Of a DNA stretch of 64,000 nucleotides, positions 8,696 through 17,324 are shown piece by piece. The notes below the pieces were generated by a model. That model was not told the origin of the DNA, made no database searches, and saw nothing but the letters and a program-made list of their open reading frames with translations. The position numbers and the translations under genes are program-made. Position 1 is the first letter of the stretch. Every line of letters begins with the position of its first letter. The stretch comes from CAZWDL01 sp964632995 (lineage in GTDB: Bacteria; Bacteroidota; Bacteroidia; Chitinophagales; Saprospiraceae). Where the stretch lies: assembly GCA_964632995.1 (NCBI GenBank), contig CAZWDL010000007.1, positions 1 to 64,000 of the forward strand, read 5' to 3'.

Positions 8696-9724
8696 TTAAT
8701 ACCGGAAGCTTTTTACGGTATTCACAAATGTACGCACGTTCTCGAGCGGCGTATCCGGATAAACGCCGTGTCCCAAATTAGCGATGTGTTTTCCACCAAA
8801 GCGTTTCAGCATATGCAGTGTCTGCTCGCGGATATCAACGGGGTCGGCGTAGAGCAGGCAAGGATCCAGGTTGCCTTGCAGCACCCGGCCTTCGCCGATG
8901 ATACGTCGACTGTGCTCCGGCGACATCGTCCAGTCCAAACCAAGCACCTGGCAATCCAGCTGACCGATGTCTTCCAGGGCGAACCAGGCGCCCTTCGCAA
9001 AAACGGTGATGGGTTTGTCCTGGATGGAATCACAGATACGCTGCAGGTAAGGCAAGGAAAATTCACGGTATTGCTCCGGGCTAAGAATGCCGGCCCAGGA
9101 ATCGAAGACTTGTAGCAAGTCTACGCCTGACCTGGCCTGCTGCTGAAGATACACCACAATAGATTCGGTGATTTTCTCCATCAGCTGGTGAGACAGTGCG
9201 GGGTGCTGGTACAGAAAGCGCTTCGCCCGGGAGAAGGTCTTACTCCCCTGCCCTTCTACCATGTAGGCGAAAAGCGTCCAGGGAGCTCCGGAGAAGCCAA
9301 TGAGAGGTACACGACCGTCCAGGGCCGATTTAATGCGCTCAATCGCTTCGTATACGTAGGGCAACTCCGCCGCTGCGGCCTCACCGCTTATCAGCGCCTT
9401 AATATCCTTTTCACTTTGAATGGTCCGCGGAAAACGCGGTCCTTTTTTCTCCACCATTTCGTAGGGAAGCCCCATCGCTTCCGGAATAACGAGTATATCG
9501 GAGAACAGAATGGCTGCGTCCACATCCAACTCATCCACAGGTTGAATGGTCACCTCAGCTGCCAGATCAGGGGTTTCCACCAACTCCTTAAAACCGCTGA
9601 GCCGGTTCCGCAAAGCGCGGTACTGGGGTAATATCCTGCCGGCCTGTCGCATCAGCCATACCGGTGGCCGGGGCACCGCTTCTCCCCTGGCCGTTCTCAA
9701 CAATAAATCATTTTTCAATTCCAT
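8696..9724 (-). CDS. hemE: Uroporphyrinogen decarboxylase
   Basis: A 342-residue cytoplasmic enzyme that decarboxylates uroporphyrinogen III to coproporphyrinogen III in heme synthesis. The signature PVWLMRQAGRILPQYR lies at residues about 20-37, followed by FSDILVIPEAMG and GFSGAPWTLFAYMVEG. Length is normal for the family and the ATG at 9724 is the natural start. It is divergent from the symporter gene at 9968; the 243-bp AT-rich gap between them must hold both promoters. Confidence 0.96.
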   Translation of the reverse strand: MELKNDLLLRTARGEAVPRPPVWLMRQAGRILPQYRALRNRLSGFKELVETPDLAAEVTIQPVDELDVDAAILFSDILVIPEAMGLPYEMVEKKGPRFPRTIQSEKDIKALISGEAAAAELPYVYEAIERIKSALDGRVPLIGFSGAPWTLFAYMVEGQGSKTFSRAKRFLYQHPALSHQLMEKITESIVVYLQQQARSGVDLLQVFDSWAGILSPEQYREFSLPYLQRICDSIQDKPITVFAKGAWFALEDIGQLDCQVLGLDWTMSPEHSRRIIGEGRVLQGNLDPCLLYADPVDIREQTLHMLKRFGGKHIANLGHGVYPDTPLENVRTFVNTVKSFRY

Positions 9725-9967
9725 CCGGTAATAATAGGAAGAATAGACCGGCTCGCGTATCCGAGGCTTTGATTTTTACGGTTTTTTTACAGATTTTGAT
9801 TGAAAAGAAAATTTTAGATGAGTAAAATATTTTATCATTATAATAAAGTAAAATACCTCTCCGGTAGTAACGAGGATGGGGTGATTTTACTGTAAGCGCC
9901 GGAGTAATGTCTACGTTTTTAGCATAATTTGGCTATTTTGGCGTTCGATAAAAAACGACCTGGCTAC

Positions 9968-11452
9968 ATGAAGAATATAGCGTTACACTGGAAAATCCTG
10001 ATCGGACTTGTATTGGGTATCTTTTACTCGCTGTTATCCAGCTTTATGGGCTGGAATGAGTTCACAATTAACTGGATCAATCCTTTTGGAGAAATATTTA
10101 TCCGGCTACTGAAATTCATTGCTGTGCCGTTGGTTTTATTTTCCATAATCAGTGGAGTTTCCACGCTTCCCGACCCTTCCAAATTGGGGCGTATGGGCGC
10201 CAAAACGCTACTTGCCTATATCATAACGACCGTCAGTGCGGTTACCATCGGTTTATTACTGGTGAACACCCTGAAGCCAGGCGATTATATTTCCGAAGAC
10301 CAACGCGTCAAAAACAGGCTCAAGTATGAAATCTGGGTTGAGCAGGAACCTACGGTTACGATACTGGACGGTAAGAATTATCTGGCGAATCCAGCGTACG
10401 CCGATCTGGTAGCCGAAGCGAATCAGGCGCTGGCCGAAGAATCCGGCAACACCACTGTTCAGACCCGACAACAGGCAGCCGAGGAGTTACGTCAATCCAG
10501 ACCGCTGGATTTTATAGTAGACTTTGTTCCCGACAATATATTCGCTGCCCTGTCGGATGGCGGACGCATGCTGCAGGTAATCTTCTTCGCCATCTTCTTT
10601 GGGATAATCATGCTACTGCTGCCCGATGAAAAGGTGGAACCCCTGCGGCGGATAATAGACGGCATCAATGAGGTATTTCTGAAAATGGTCGAAATTGTGA
10701 TGGAGGCCGCTCCCTTTTTCGTTTTTGCGCTTATGGCCGGCGTCATTGCGCAAATGGCGGACACGCCCGCGCAGGTGATCGAAATTTTCAAAGGGCTGCT
10801 GAGTTATTCTGTGGTTGTAACGATCGGGCTGCTGATTATGATCTTCTTGTTCTATCCCGGTATGATGATGCTGATCGTGAGAAAGATCAGTTACAGCGAT
10901 TTCTTCCGCCGTATCAGCCCTGCTCAGTTCCTCGCCTTTTCCACCAGTTCTTCAGCAGCGACCCTGCCCGTGACGATGGAGTGCGTTCGCGATAATCTGG
11001 GTGTCTCCAAAAACGTAACCAACTTTGTCCTGCCTATCGGCGCCACGGTCAACATGGACGGGACCAGCATGTACCAGGCGGTCGCCGTCATTTTCCTGGC
11101 CCAGATGCACCTCGTAGATTTGACCATGGCTCAACAGATCACTATTGTGCTGACGGCTACACTAGCTTCTATCGGTTCAGCCGCTGTGCCCAGCGCCGGT
11201 TTGGTCATGCTGATCATCGTCCTTCAATCCGTAGGGCTCAACCCAGCCTGGATTGCGATTATTTTCCCTGTAGACCGTATTCTGGACATGCTGCGCACCG
11301 TTGTCAACGTTACCGGTGACGCCACTGTTTCCAGCATTATTGCCAAGAGCGAGGGCGAACTGGACGTGGAAGGGGCATTAGCCGAATCTCCCGCGCCCGA
11401 ATCGGCGCCCCTGGCACAACAAGCTGCGGAAGAAAGTAAACTGGCTGAATAG
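9968..11452 (+). CDS. Dicarboxylate/amino acid:cation symporter (DAACS family)
   Basis: A 494-residue inner-membrane sodium- or proton-coupled carrier for glutamate, aspartate or C4-dicarboxylates. ATG 9968 gives MKNIALHWKILIGLVLG, the usual family N-terminus, so the frame opening at 9929 is not used. Conserved re-entrant and binding segments are visible: FSTSSSAATLPVTMECVRDN (serine-rich hairpin 1), GATVNMDGTSMYQA, and the second hairpin ASIGSAAVPSAG. About 90 residues between the third and fourth predicted helices form a hydrophilic insert (EQEPTVTILDGKNYLANPAY), a variable loop in this family. Exact substrate cannot be assigned. Confidence 0.92.
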   Translation: MKNIALHWKILIGLVLGIFYSLLSSFMGWNEFTINWINPFGEIFIRLLKFIAVPLVLFSIISGVSTLPDPSKLGRMGAKTLLAYIITTVSAVTIGLLLVNTLKPGDYISEDQRVKNRLKYEIWVEQEPTVTILDGKNYLANPAYADLVAEANQALAEESGNTTVQTRQQAAEELRQSRPLDFIVDFVPDNIFAALSDGGRMLQVIFFAIFFGIIMLLLPDEKVEPLRRIIDGINEVFLKMVEIVMEAAPFFVFALMAGVIAQMADTPAQVIEIFKGLLSYSVVVTIGLLIMIFLFYPGMMMLIVRKISYSDFFRRISPAQFLAFSTSSSAATLPVTMECVRDNLGVSKNVTNFVLPIGATVNMDGTSMYQAVAVIFLAQMHLVDLTMAQQITIVLTATLASIGSAAVPSAGLVMLIIVLQSVGLNPAWIAIIFPVDRILDMLRTVVNVTGDATVSSIIAKSEGELDVEGALAESPAPESAPLAQQAAEESKLAE

Positions 11453-11768
11453 AAAACCGAAATGCGTCGTGTTATTTAAAAATAAGAAAGATCATTTTAG
11501 CGGAGCCATGGGAAAATAATGCTGCCCTTTCGCAACAAAGCTGAAAATTCCCCGTAAGATTAAAATCAAATATGGTAACTCTCTGACGTTGCTTTAACCG
11601 GCGGGAAACTGCTGCGAGGACATTTTTTTGTTTGTAGAAAAACAAAAGTTTATTTTTAAGGTTTTGGGAATAGTTCTATATTGAGCAAGACGCTCGCAAA
11701 GAGTATCTTGCCCGTATTAAAAGCGGCTGTACGCAGCGGCTTGAAAAAAATGCAAGTCAGCGAGGTTT
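11453..11768. other. Intergenic region with AT-rich hairpin
   Basis: A 316-bp gap. It contains an AT-rich inverted repeat, TTTTGTTT at 11626-11633 and AAACAAAA at 11640-11647, followed by a T-rich run. The promoter for the downstream lipoprotein gene is expected between here and 11768, but I could not place a convincing TAnnTTTG element. No gene is supported. Confidence 0.4.
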
Positions 11769-12587
11769 ATGAGGATAATCAATTGGTCAATAGCAGCCGG
11801 AATTTTGCTCCTATTGTTTTTGTCAGGATGTTTTGTTATAGAAAATCAGTACTCGGGGCTGCCTCCAGGCCCCTGGAGAGCGATCCTTAAACTCGATCCG
11901 GTCCTGGTGATTCCCAACCCGCGGGGAGAACCCCTGCCGGAAAAAGTCAATTTAAAATTTGACGAAGTGAGCCAGGGCCAACTCCCATTCAACTTTAAAG
12001 TTATCTACGACAACAAAGAAGCTTTCCACATTGAAATCATCAACGGCGAGCAACGCATCCGGATAGAGGATATCACCCTGGGACTTGACCGTCAAACGGC
12101 AAAGGATACGGTGAAAATCGAGTTCCCCGGCACCGATGCATACCTCCGAGGTATCTTCGAAGAAAATGTGCTGGAAGGTGAATGGGTAGTCAAAGACCGC
12201 GAGGATTACGCCATACCCTTTGTGGCTTATCACGGTCAGGCCCATCGTTTTACTACCCTGCGCAAAACGCCGGACATGGATGTTAGCGGACGTTGGGAAG
12301 TTACTTTTGGCATCGACACGGAGGATTCATATTCAGCCGTCGCCGAATTTGAGCAAAATGGCAATAACCTTACCGGCGCCTTCAAAACGGAGCAAGGCAG
12401 CTACCGGAATCTGGCAGGGACGATTCAGAATGACAAACTCTATCTCTCTGCTTTCGACGGGGTAAATGCCTATCTTTTCGAAGGGAAAATTCTGGAAGAC
12501 AGTACCCTGATCGGGTCCTTCCGCTCCGGCAAACACTACAAGACTCTTTGGGAAGCAAAACCCAACCCAAAGGCAGTATTACAATAA
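11769..12587 (+). CDS. Lipoprotein resembling the N-terminal domain of TlpA-type reductases, without thioredoxin
   Basis: A 272-residue predicted lipoprotein (signal peptide with SGC lipobox near residue 21). The body matches, in my recollection, the beta-rich N-terminal part of Bacteroidota TlpA-like disulfide reductases: GPWRAILKLDP at the start and a tail pattern of Gly-Ser-Tyr-Arg, DKLYLSAFDG, LFEGKI and SGKHYKTLWEA. In those proteins a CxxC thioredoxin domain follows; here the frame stops at KPNPKAVLQ and none follows in the next 88 bp. It is either a stand-alone form or a truncation. It precedes the TIR-TPR-SDR gene by 88 bp on the same strand and may be co-transcribed with it. Confidence 0.65.
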   Translation: MRIINWSIAAGILLLLFLSGCFVIENQYSGLPPGPWRAILKLDPVLVIPNPRGEPLPEKVNLKFDEVSQGQLPFNFKVIYDNKEAFHIEIINGEQRIRIEDITLGLDRQTAKDTVKIEFPGTDAYLRGIFEENVLEGEWVVKDREDYAIPFVAYHGQAHRFTTLRKTPDMDVSGRWEVTFGIDTEDSYSAVAEFEQNGNNLTGAFKTEQGSYRNLAGTIQNDKLYLSAFDGVNAYLFEGKILEDSTLIGSFRSGKHYKTLWEAKPNPKAVLQ

Positions 12588-12675
12588 AGATCAACTGTTC
12601 AGCTCTTTTCAATGCGCTGAACCAAAGAAAAGCCAATAAAGAACATTCATTTTTTACCCAAATGCTGATCCTGTT

Positions 12676-15384
12676 ATGAACGATCCAAAAAAAATTGCAC
12701 TAGCTTACTGTATTGACAATATTAAAGTAGCAGAAGAAATTGATAACCGTATCAGTCAGCATACGCCTTTCCATTTTGAACATGTTTATTGTAAAAAGAC
12801 CACCTCGGAACCCAGCGTCGCTGAAAGGCTGAACGACTTTGGCGGCCCCATACTCTTGATTATCAGTGATAACTTCCTTAAGTCTGCCCAGTGCATGAAA
12901 AAAGGCTTGTCTTTCTTACAGAATAAAGGCAGCCAGATTCTACCCATCGTAGCTAACGGTTACGCTAAGAAAGAAGAAAGTGGAAAAGTCGTCCGCATCC
13001 CTACCGACTTTGAGCGCGTCAGCGATATTATTCAATACATCAATTACTGGCAGGATCAATACCTGGACCTCCGGCGCCAGAAAAGGCAGCTTGAGGGTCT
13101 GGATGAAGAAAACTTTAATGCTCATCTAAAGGTGATGCGGGAAATTTCCAGCGAAGCCGGCGAATTTCTCCGCTTGTTGCGCAATATGGAATACGTCCAC
13201 TACGAGCAATTTGCCGCGGATCACTTTAAGGCGTTTTTCGAATTCGTAAACGCTTTACCTACCTGGGAATCCTTCCGGGAGGTGGACGAGGAGCAAGCAG
13301 TCAGTCCGGAACCGGCGCCGGCGGAAGATGAAATCGACACCTCCGGTATTCCGGGTATGGATATGCTGGACAAAAGAGCTGCCGAAACACCGGAAGAAAC
13401 TAATGCAGCAGAACAACCGGAAATAAAAGAAGAGGAAGAAGAGCAGATGCCGGAGCTCGCTCGCGAAGAGGAAGAAACGGAAGAGGAAGATATTTCAGAA
13501 GTCATTGAAACCTCCAGGCGCTATGCCAATGCGGGCGAATGGAACCGAAGTATCGCTGTATTGTCTAACGCCGTCGAGGAACATCCGGATCACACGTACC
13601 TGCGCTATCGATACGCGCTGATGCTGGCCCAACGGGAAGAACGCATCCCTGACGCCATGGCTCAACTCTACCAGATTCTGGAAGTAGAACCGGATAATCC
13701 ACACGTGCAGTTCCTCATGGGCGAACTGGCAGAGTTGCGGGGTAATTTTTCCAAAGCTCGACAATATTATGAAAGGGTTGCCGAAAAGCACCCGGAACAT
13801 CCCGACATATTTTACCGGCTGGGCGTGGTCATTGCCAACCATTACTCCGATGAAAATGAAAAAGCCGCCGGTTATTTTAAACGCGCCTTTGAGAAAGACC
13901 CCGATAATGTTGATGCAATTTACCAGTACGCCATGCTGGTCGGAGAATCCCTCGACCGTCCGGAAGAAGCCATGCAGTATTTTCAGCGCGTGCTCCAAAA
14001 ACAGGAAGACCACCCTTTCGCCAATTACGATCTGGCGCTTATATACCATCGCCTCGGCGAAACGGAACAGGCTAGGGAGTATTATCTGCGGGCTATCCAT
14101 ATCAACCCGGAACTGCAGACCGAAGAAAATGATGTCGCTTTTAACTTAAAAGAAGAAATGACAGAATCTTCATCACAACCAGAGCTCAAACAAGCAGATA
14201 TGGAATGGAGCGTCCCGCCTCCGGAAAAGGGCCAGGAGACAGAAGAGACAGAAAAGGTGAAAGAAGAGAAGGAAGAAGCCATCAGCGCCGCCGGCCCTCC
14301 TCCACAGTCTACGGATAACGGTACAGACAAAGAAGCGAAAACGGAGCAAGCAGCCGAACCCGAAATGGAAGCCGAAGAAGAACAGGAACCGCAACTGGAA
14401 GCGGAAGCCGAATCCGATCCTATACAGGATCTCAAGGAGAATATTCGCCGGCTGGAGGAAATGCTGAGCAAGCGAAAAGTCGCCGCCGCAAAGCCCGAGA
14501 AGGAAAAACCCGGAAGTGGAAAGATCGTTATGATTACCGGCGCCACCTCCGGTATCGGACGGGCGTGCGCCAAGGAATTTGCCGAGAACGGATACCGTCT
14601 TATTCTCACCGGAAGGCGACAGGAGCGGCTCGACCACTTGAAAGGAATTTTTGAAGAACTGTACGACAGCGAAATTCGCACCCTCTGTTTCGATGTCCGC
14701 AATGTGGATGAAATAAAAGAAGTATTTCAGAATAAGCTGGACTTCGAATGGCGGCAAATCGATATCCTGATCAATAATGCCGGAAAAGCCAAAGGGTTTG
14801 ACCCCATCCACCGGGGGCGTCTGGAACACTGGGAAGAGATGATCGACACCAATATTAAAGGATTGCTCTATCTTACCCGGGCTGTAGTGCCCTATATGAT
14901 CAAGCGTCGCAACGGTCACATCATCAACCTCGCCTCTACTGCCGGCAAAGAGGTCTACGCCAAAGGTAATGTGTATTGTGCGACCAAATTTGCGGTGGAC
15001 GCCCTGACCAAGGCCATACGCCTCGACTTGCTGAAGTACAACATCCGCGTGAGTCAGGTCAGCCCTGGCCATGTAGAAAACACGGAATTCGCTGAGGTCC
15101 GCTTCGACGGCAACGAAGAAAAAGCAAAAATTTACGAAGACTTCGTGCCGCTCAACGCCCGCGACGTGGCCGGAGCTATCTACTTTATTGCTTCACGGCC
15201 ACGGCACGTCAACATCCAAGATATCCTGATGACCGGCACCCAGCAGGCGGGCTCCAAAGACGTCGACCGCCGGGGAAGAGAACTAGTTAACTTCTTCATC
15301 GACCGCATCCGTCCGGAGCAAGACCCGGAAGAACTGCCGGCGCACGAGCTGAAATCAGAAGAAACACAGGAACAAGAGGATTAA
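12676..15384 (+). CDS. TIR-like / TPR / short-chain dehydrogenase fusion protein
   Basis: A 902-residue, apparently cytoplasmic protein in three parts joined by acidic linkers. (1) Residues about 5-130 look like a TIR domain: KIALAYCIDN as first strand and ILLIISDNFLKSAQCM as the strand-helix that normally carries the catalytic Glu; here that position is Lys76 (CMKKG). (2) Residues about 275-485 hold roughly six TPR units. (3) Residues about 616-860 are a complete YdfG-like SDR: TGATSGIG at 621-628, TGRRQER (favours NADP), NNAG, and catalytic Ser754, Tyr767 and Lys771. The linkers at about 220-275 and 485-610 are Glu-rich. I know of no described protein with this order. A role in NADP-linked sensing or signalling is speculation. 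Confidence 0.85.
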   Translation: MNDPKKIALAYCIDNIKVAEEIDNRISQHTPFHFEHVYCKKTTSEPSVAERLNDFGGPILLIISDNFLKSAQCMKKGLSFLQNKGSQILPIVANGYAKKEESGKVVRIPTDFERVSDIIQYINYWQDQYLDLRRQKRQLEGLDEENFNAHLKVMREISSEAGEFLRLLRNMEYVHYEQFAADHFKAFFEFVNALPTWESFREVDEEQAVSPEPAPAEDEIDTSGIPGMDMLDKRAAETPEETNAAEQPEIKEEEEEQMPELAREEEETEEEDISEVIETSRRYANAGEWNRSIAVLSNAVEEHPDHTYLRYRYALMLAQREERIPDAMAQLYQILEVEPDNPHVQFLMGELAELRGNFSKARQYYERVAEKHPEHPDIFYRLGVVIANHYSDENEKAAGYFKRAFEKDPDNVDAIYQYAMLVGESLDRPEEAMQYFQRVLQKQEDHPFANYDLALIYHRLGETEQAREYYLRAIHINPELQTEENDVAFNLKEEMTESSSQPELKQADMEWSVPPPEKGQETEETEKVKEEKEEAISAAGPPPQSTDNGTDKEAKTEQAAEPEMEAEEEQEPQLEAEAESDPIQDLKENIRRLEEMLSKRKVAAAKPEKEKPGSGKIVMITGATSGIGRACAKEFAENGYRLILTGRRQERLDHLKGIFEELYDSEIRTLCFDVRNVDEIKEVFQNKLDFEWRQIDILINNAGKAKGFDPIHRGRLEHWEEMIDTNIKGLLYLTRAVVPYMIKRRNGHIINLASTAGKEVYAKGNVYCATKFAVDALTKAIRLDLLKYNIRVSQVSPGHVENTEFAEVRFDGNEEKAKIYEDFVPLNARDVAGAIYFIASRPRHVNIQDILMTGTQQAGSKDVDRRGRELVNFFIDRIRPEQDPEELPAHELKSEETQEQED

Positions 15385-15395
15385 CGGAAAACAGG

Positions 15396-15482
15396 CTGAT
15401 CAGGGTGGAAGCGAGGATTACCATAAAAAATCTGAAGGAATGGTAAACATTTCTCCGGGTGAATCCGATCCGTCCTGATCAG
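15396..15482. terminator. Imperfect inverted repeat between convergent genes
   Basis: Nine-base arms CTGATCAGG (15396-15404) and CCTGATCAG (15474-15482) bracket the space between the converging fusion gene and thioesterase gene, with weaker internal complementarity (GGATT and AATCC). The right arm overlaps the thioesterase stop codon. It could act as a bidirectional terminator, but there is no clear T-run. Confidence 0.35.
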
Positions 15483-16063
15483 TGAACTATTCTTTTTAAG
15501 AATCCTGTTCCCGCCTTTCCTTTTCCTTGTATTGTTTGAAATAAAAAATCCTTCACCTCCTTGGCGTCCTCCGGTTTCAGACGGCCCGAAAGGATCAGTC
15601 GGACTTCCCGGCGACGAGGCGCGCTGTCGTAACGCTGTTGCTCAATTTCTGTCAACGGCAACACCGGAGGCACGGGGATAGGTTTGCCCTGCTCATCATC
15701 CAGCGCAACGAAAGTATAATAGGCGTGATTACAACGACGGGCATTTCCACCTTTAATATCATTGGCAAACACTTCGACGAATATCTCCACCGAAGTACGG
15801 AAAGCCCGTGTGACTGTGGCTTCAAGGGTGACGATCTCTCCATTTCGTATAGGCCGCTGAAAGGATACGTGGTCAACCGATGCGGTAACCACATGCGCTT
15901 CGCAATGTTTGCCCGCGCAGATACCGCAGGCAATATCCATCCAGCGCAGCAGGTTACCCCCCATCAGGTTGCTGGTGGGGTTAGTATCATTAGGCATGAC
16001 CATTTCGGTCATCACCGTCTTTGATTCGCTTACCCGCTTTGGGGCTGGTTTTCTTTCTTCCAT
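15479..16063 (-). CDS. Acyl-CoA thioesterase (hotdog fold)
   Basis: A 194-residue protein from ATG 16063 (MEERKPAPKRVSESKTVM); the frame extends to 16096 but the added residues look untypical. The hotdog domain shows the family pattern: VMPNDTNPTSNLMGGNLLRWMD, in which Asn/Asp-Thr and GG-x-L-L-x-W-M-D form the active-site helix, followed by HVVTASVDHVSFQRPIRNG. It hydrolyses acyl-CoA thioesters in the cytoplasm. It lies 41 bp downstream of the lipB partner gene on the same strand, so a lipB-partner-thioesterase operon is likely. Confidence 0.9.
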   Translation of the reverse strand: MEERKPAPKRVSESKTVMTEMVMPNDTNPTSNLMGGNLLRWMDIACGICAGKHCEAHVVTASVDHVSFQRPIRNGEIVTLEATVTRAFRTSVEIFVEVFANDIKGGNARRCNHAYYTFVALDDEQGKPIPVPPVLPLTEIEQQRYDSAPRRREVRLILSGRLKPEDAKEVKDFLFQTIQGKGKAGTGFLKRIVH

Positions 16064-16104
16064 AGTCAGTTTTAAATATGCTTGCCTCCTCAGCAATCGC
16101 CGTT

Positions 16105-16518
16105 CTACCGGATCATCACTCCCTTTCGATTCAAAAAGGGAATCGTCGTAAAGTTTTCCTTGGTGATACTCCCCTTTACGAAAACGTACTTCTTGTCGTA
16201 CATATAATCATCGTGTACAAAGCTGACCCAGTATTCATTGGTAAGATTGAAGACCCTCGTTTGGATGGGTTCGATCTTGACTACATTCAACGGACCTATT
16301 TCTTCAAAATAATGCCGCAAAACGGTGGTGCGCATCTTTTCCCCCTCAATGTTGCCGTATCCCCGGGAATTAATCAATACCGTGGTGATCGAATCTTCTT
16401 TCAAATTGATCAGATAGGTATCCCAGAGTTCTTCGTCAAGGGTTCCATCTTCGTTTTTGCGGGGAACGACGGCGATGGCTACATCCTCTACCTTGTAATT
16501 TGGGATATCTTTTTTCAT
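16105..16518 (-). CDS. Conserved hypothetical protein coupled to lipB
   Basis: A 137-residue soluble protein with no domain I can name. It begins MKKDIPNYKVEDVAIAVVP, has a middle RGYGNIEGEKMRTTVLRHYF, and ends FTTIPFLNRKGVMIR. I recall similar Bacteroidota proteins that carry a phenylalanyl-tRNA synthetase label in automatic annotation, but nothing here supports that enzyme. Its ATG overlaps the lipB stop by 4 bases (ATGA), which implies translational coupling. A role linked to lipoylation is inferred from position only. Confidence 0.75.
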   Translation of the reverse strand: MKKDIPNYKVEDVAIAVVPRKNEDGTLDEELWDTYLINLKEDSITTVLINSRGYGNIEGEKMRTTVLRHYFEEIGPLNVVKIEPIQTRVFNLTNEYWVSFVHDDYMYDKKYVFVKGSITKENFTTIPFLNRKGVMIR

Positions 16519-17243
16519 GAACTATTTTTTTCAAATTGGACAAATCCAAAACCGAAAAGCCTGGCAAAATGCCCGCGAAGCTTTTCCTTCACCTCTTCTA
16601 TATCTACCGGAAGGCCATATTCCGCTTCCAGCGAGGTGACCGCCTTATCGGCATCTTCAATTCCACAGGGGATAATATGATTGAAATGCTGTAGATCAGG
16701 ATTGACGTTAAAGGCGAATCCGTGCAGAGTTACCCAGCGGCTCAGGTGCACCCCTATGGCGCAGATTTTCCGGTTCGGTCTTCCTGCCTTTCCTTCCAGC
16801 CAGACCCCGGTATAACCTTCGATGCGCGTGCCCTCAATACCGTACTCGCCGAGCGTCCGGATGACAGCCTCTTCCAGGTAACGCACGTAGCGATGCACAT
16901 CAGTGAAGAAGCAGTCAAGATCAAATATAGGGTACCCTACAACTTGACCGGGCCCGTGATAAGTGATGTCCCCACCGCGGTTGATTTTGAAAAACTCAAA
17001 GCCTTTCGACTCCAACTCATTTTCGCTGAGTAAAAGGTGATCCGTTGAACCGCTTTTACCCAGGGTGTACACCGGCGGATGTTCACAGAATAGCAAATAG
17101 TGGTGCTGCGGAGGCATGGACTCCGTTACTCCATTCCGACGGGCTCTTTTCCGGTCTATGAGTTCTTTTTGTAAAGCCTGTTGAAGATCCCAGGCTTCCT
17201 GATAGCGGATACACCCTAAATCCCTGAAAATCACTTTTTCCAT
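16515..17243 (-). CDS. lipB: Octanoyltransferase (lipoate biosynthesis)
   Basis: A 242-residue cytoplasmic enzyme that moves octanoyl groups from acyl carrier protein to lipoyl domains. ATG 17243 (MEKVIFRDLG) is chosen over a TTG at 17255. Motifs: GGDITYHGPGQVVGYPI, KICAIGVHLSRWVTLHGFAFNVN with the conserved Lys, and the catalytic Cys in IIPCGI. A perfect TACCTTTG element lies only about 10 bp upstream of the ATG, implying a very short leader. It heads a probable three-gene operon. Confidence 0.95.
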   Translation of the reverse strand: MEKVIFRDLGCIRYQEAWDLQQALQKELIDRKRARRNGVTESMPPQHHYLLFCEHPPVYTLGKSGSTDHLLLSENELESKGFEFFKINRGGDITYHGPGQVVGYPIFDLDCFFTDVHRYVRYLEEAVIRTLGEYGIEGTRIEGYTGVWLEGKAGRPNRKICAIGVHLSRWVTLHGFAFNVNPDLQHFNHIIPCGIEDADKAVTSLEAEYGLPVDIEEVKEKLRGHFARLFGFGFVQFEKNSS

Positions 17244-17252
17244 AATGCGGCG

Positions 17253-17260
17253 CAAAGGTA
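17253..17260 (-). promoter_or_regulatory. Candidate -7 element (TACCTTTG) for lipB
   Basis: A perfect match on the minus strand to the Bacteroidota TAnnTTTG -7 element, ending about 9 bases before the lipB ATG at 17243. Transcription would begin only a few bases before the start codon. A weak -33 TTTA lies upstream. Confidence 0.45.
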
Positions 17261-17324
17261 AGGATTATTGTGATAAACTGTTTGTTCAAGTACCCGGACA
17301 TAATTATTTTATGGAATTCCAGGA

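Noticed and set aside
11681..11890. 69-codon plus-strand ORF overlapping the TlpA-like lipoprotein start
   Set aside because: Needs a TTG start and overlaps a better gene that has a lipoprotein signal peptide.
12588..12675. Thioredoxin-domain remnant after the TlpA-like gene
   Set aside because: No CxxC or thioredoxin-like codons in any frame across the 88-bp gap.
14173..15072. 299-codon minus-strand ORF opposite the SDR part of the fusion gene
   Set aside because: Antisense shadow; the plus-strand frame has intact SDR motifs across the same bases.
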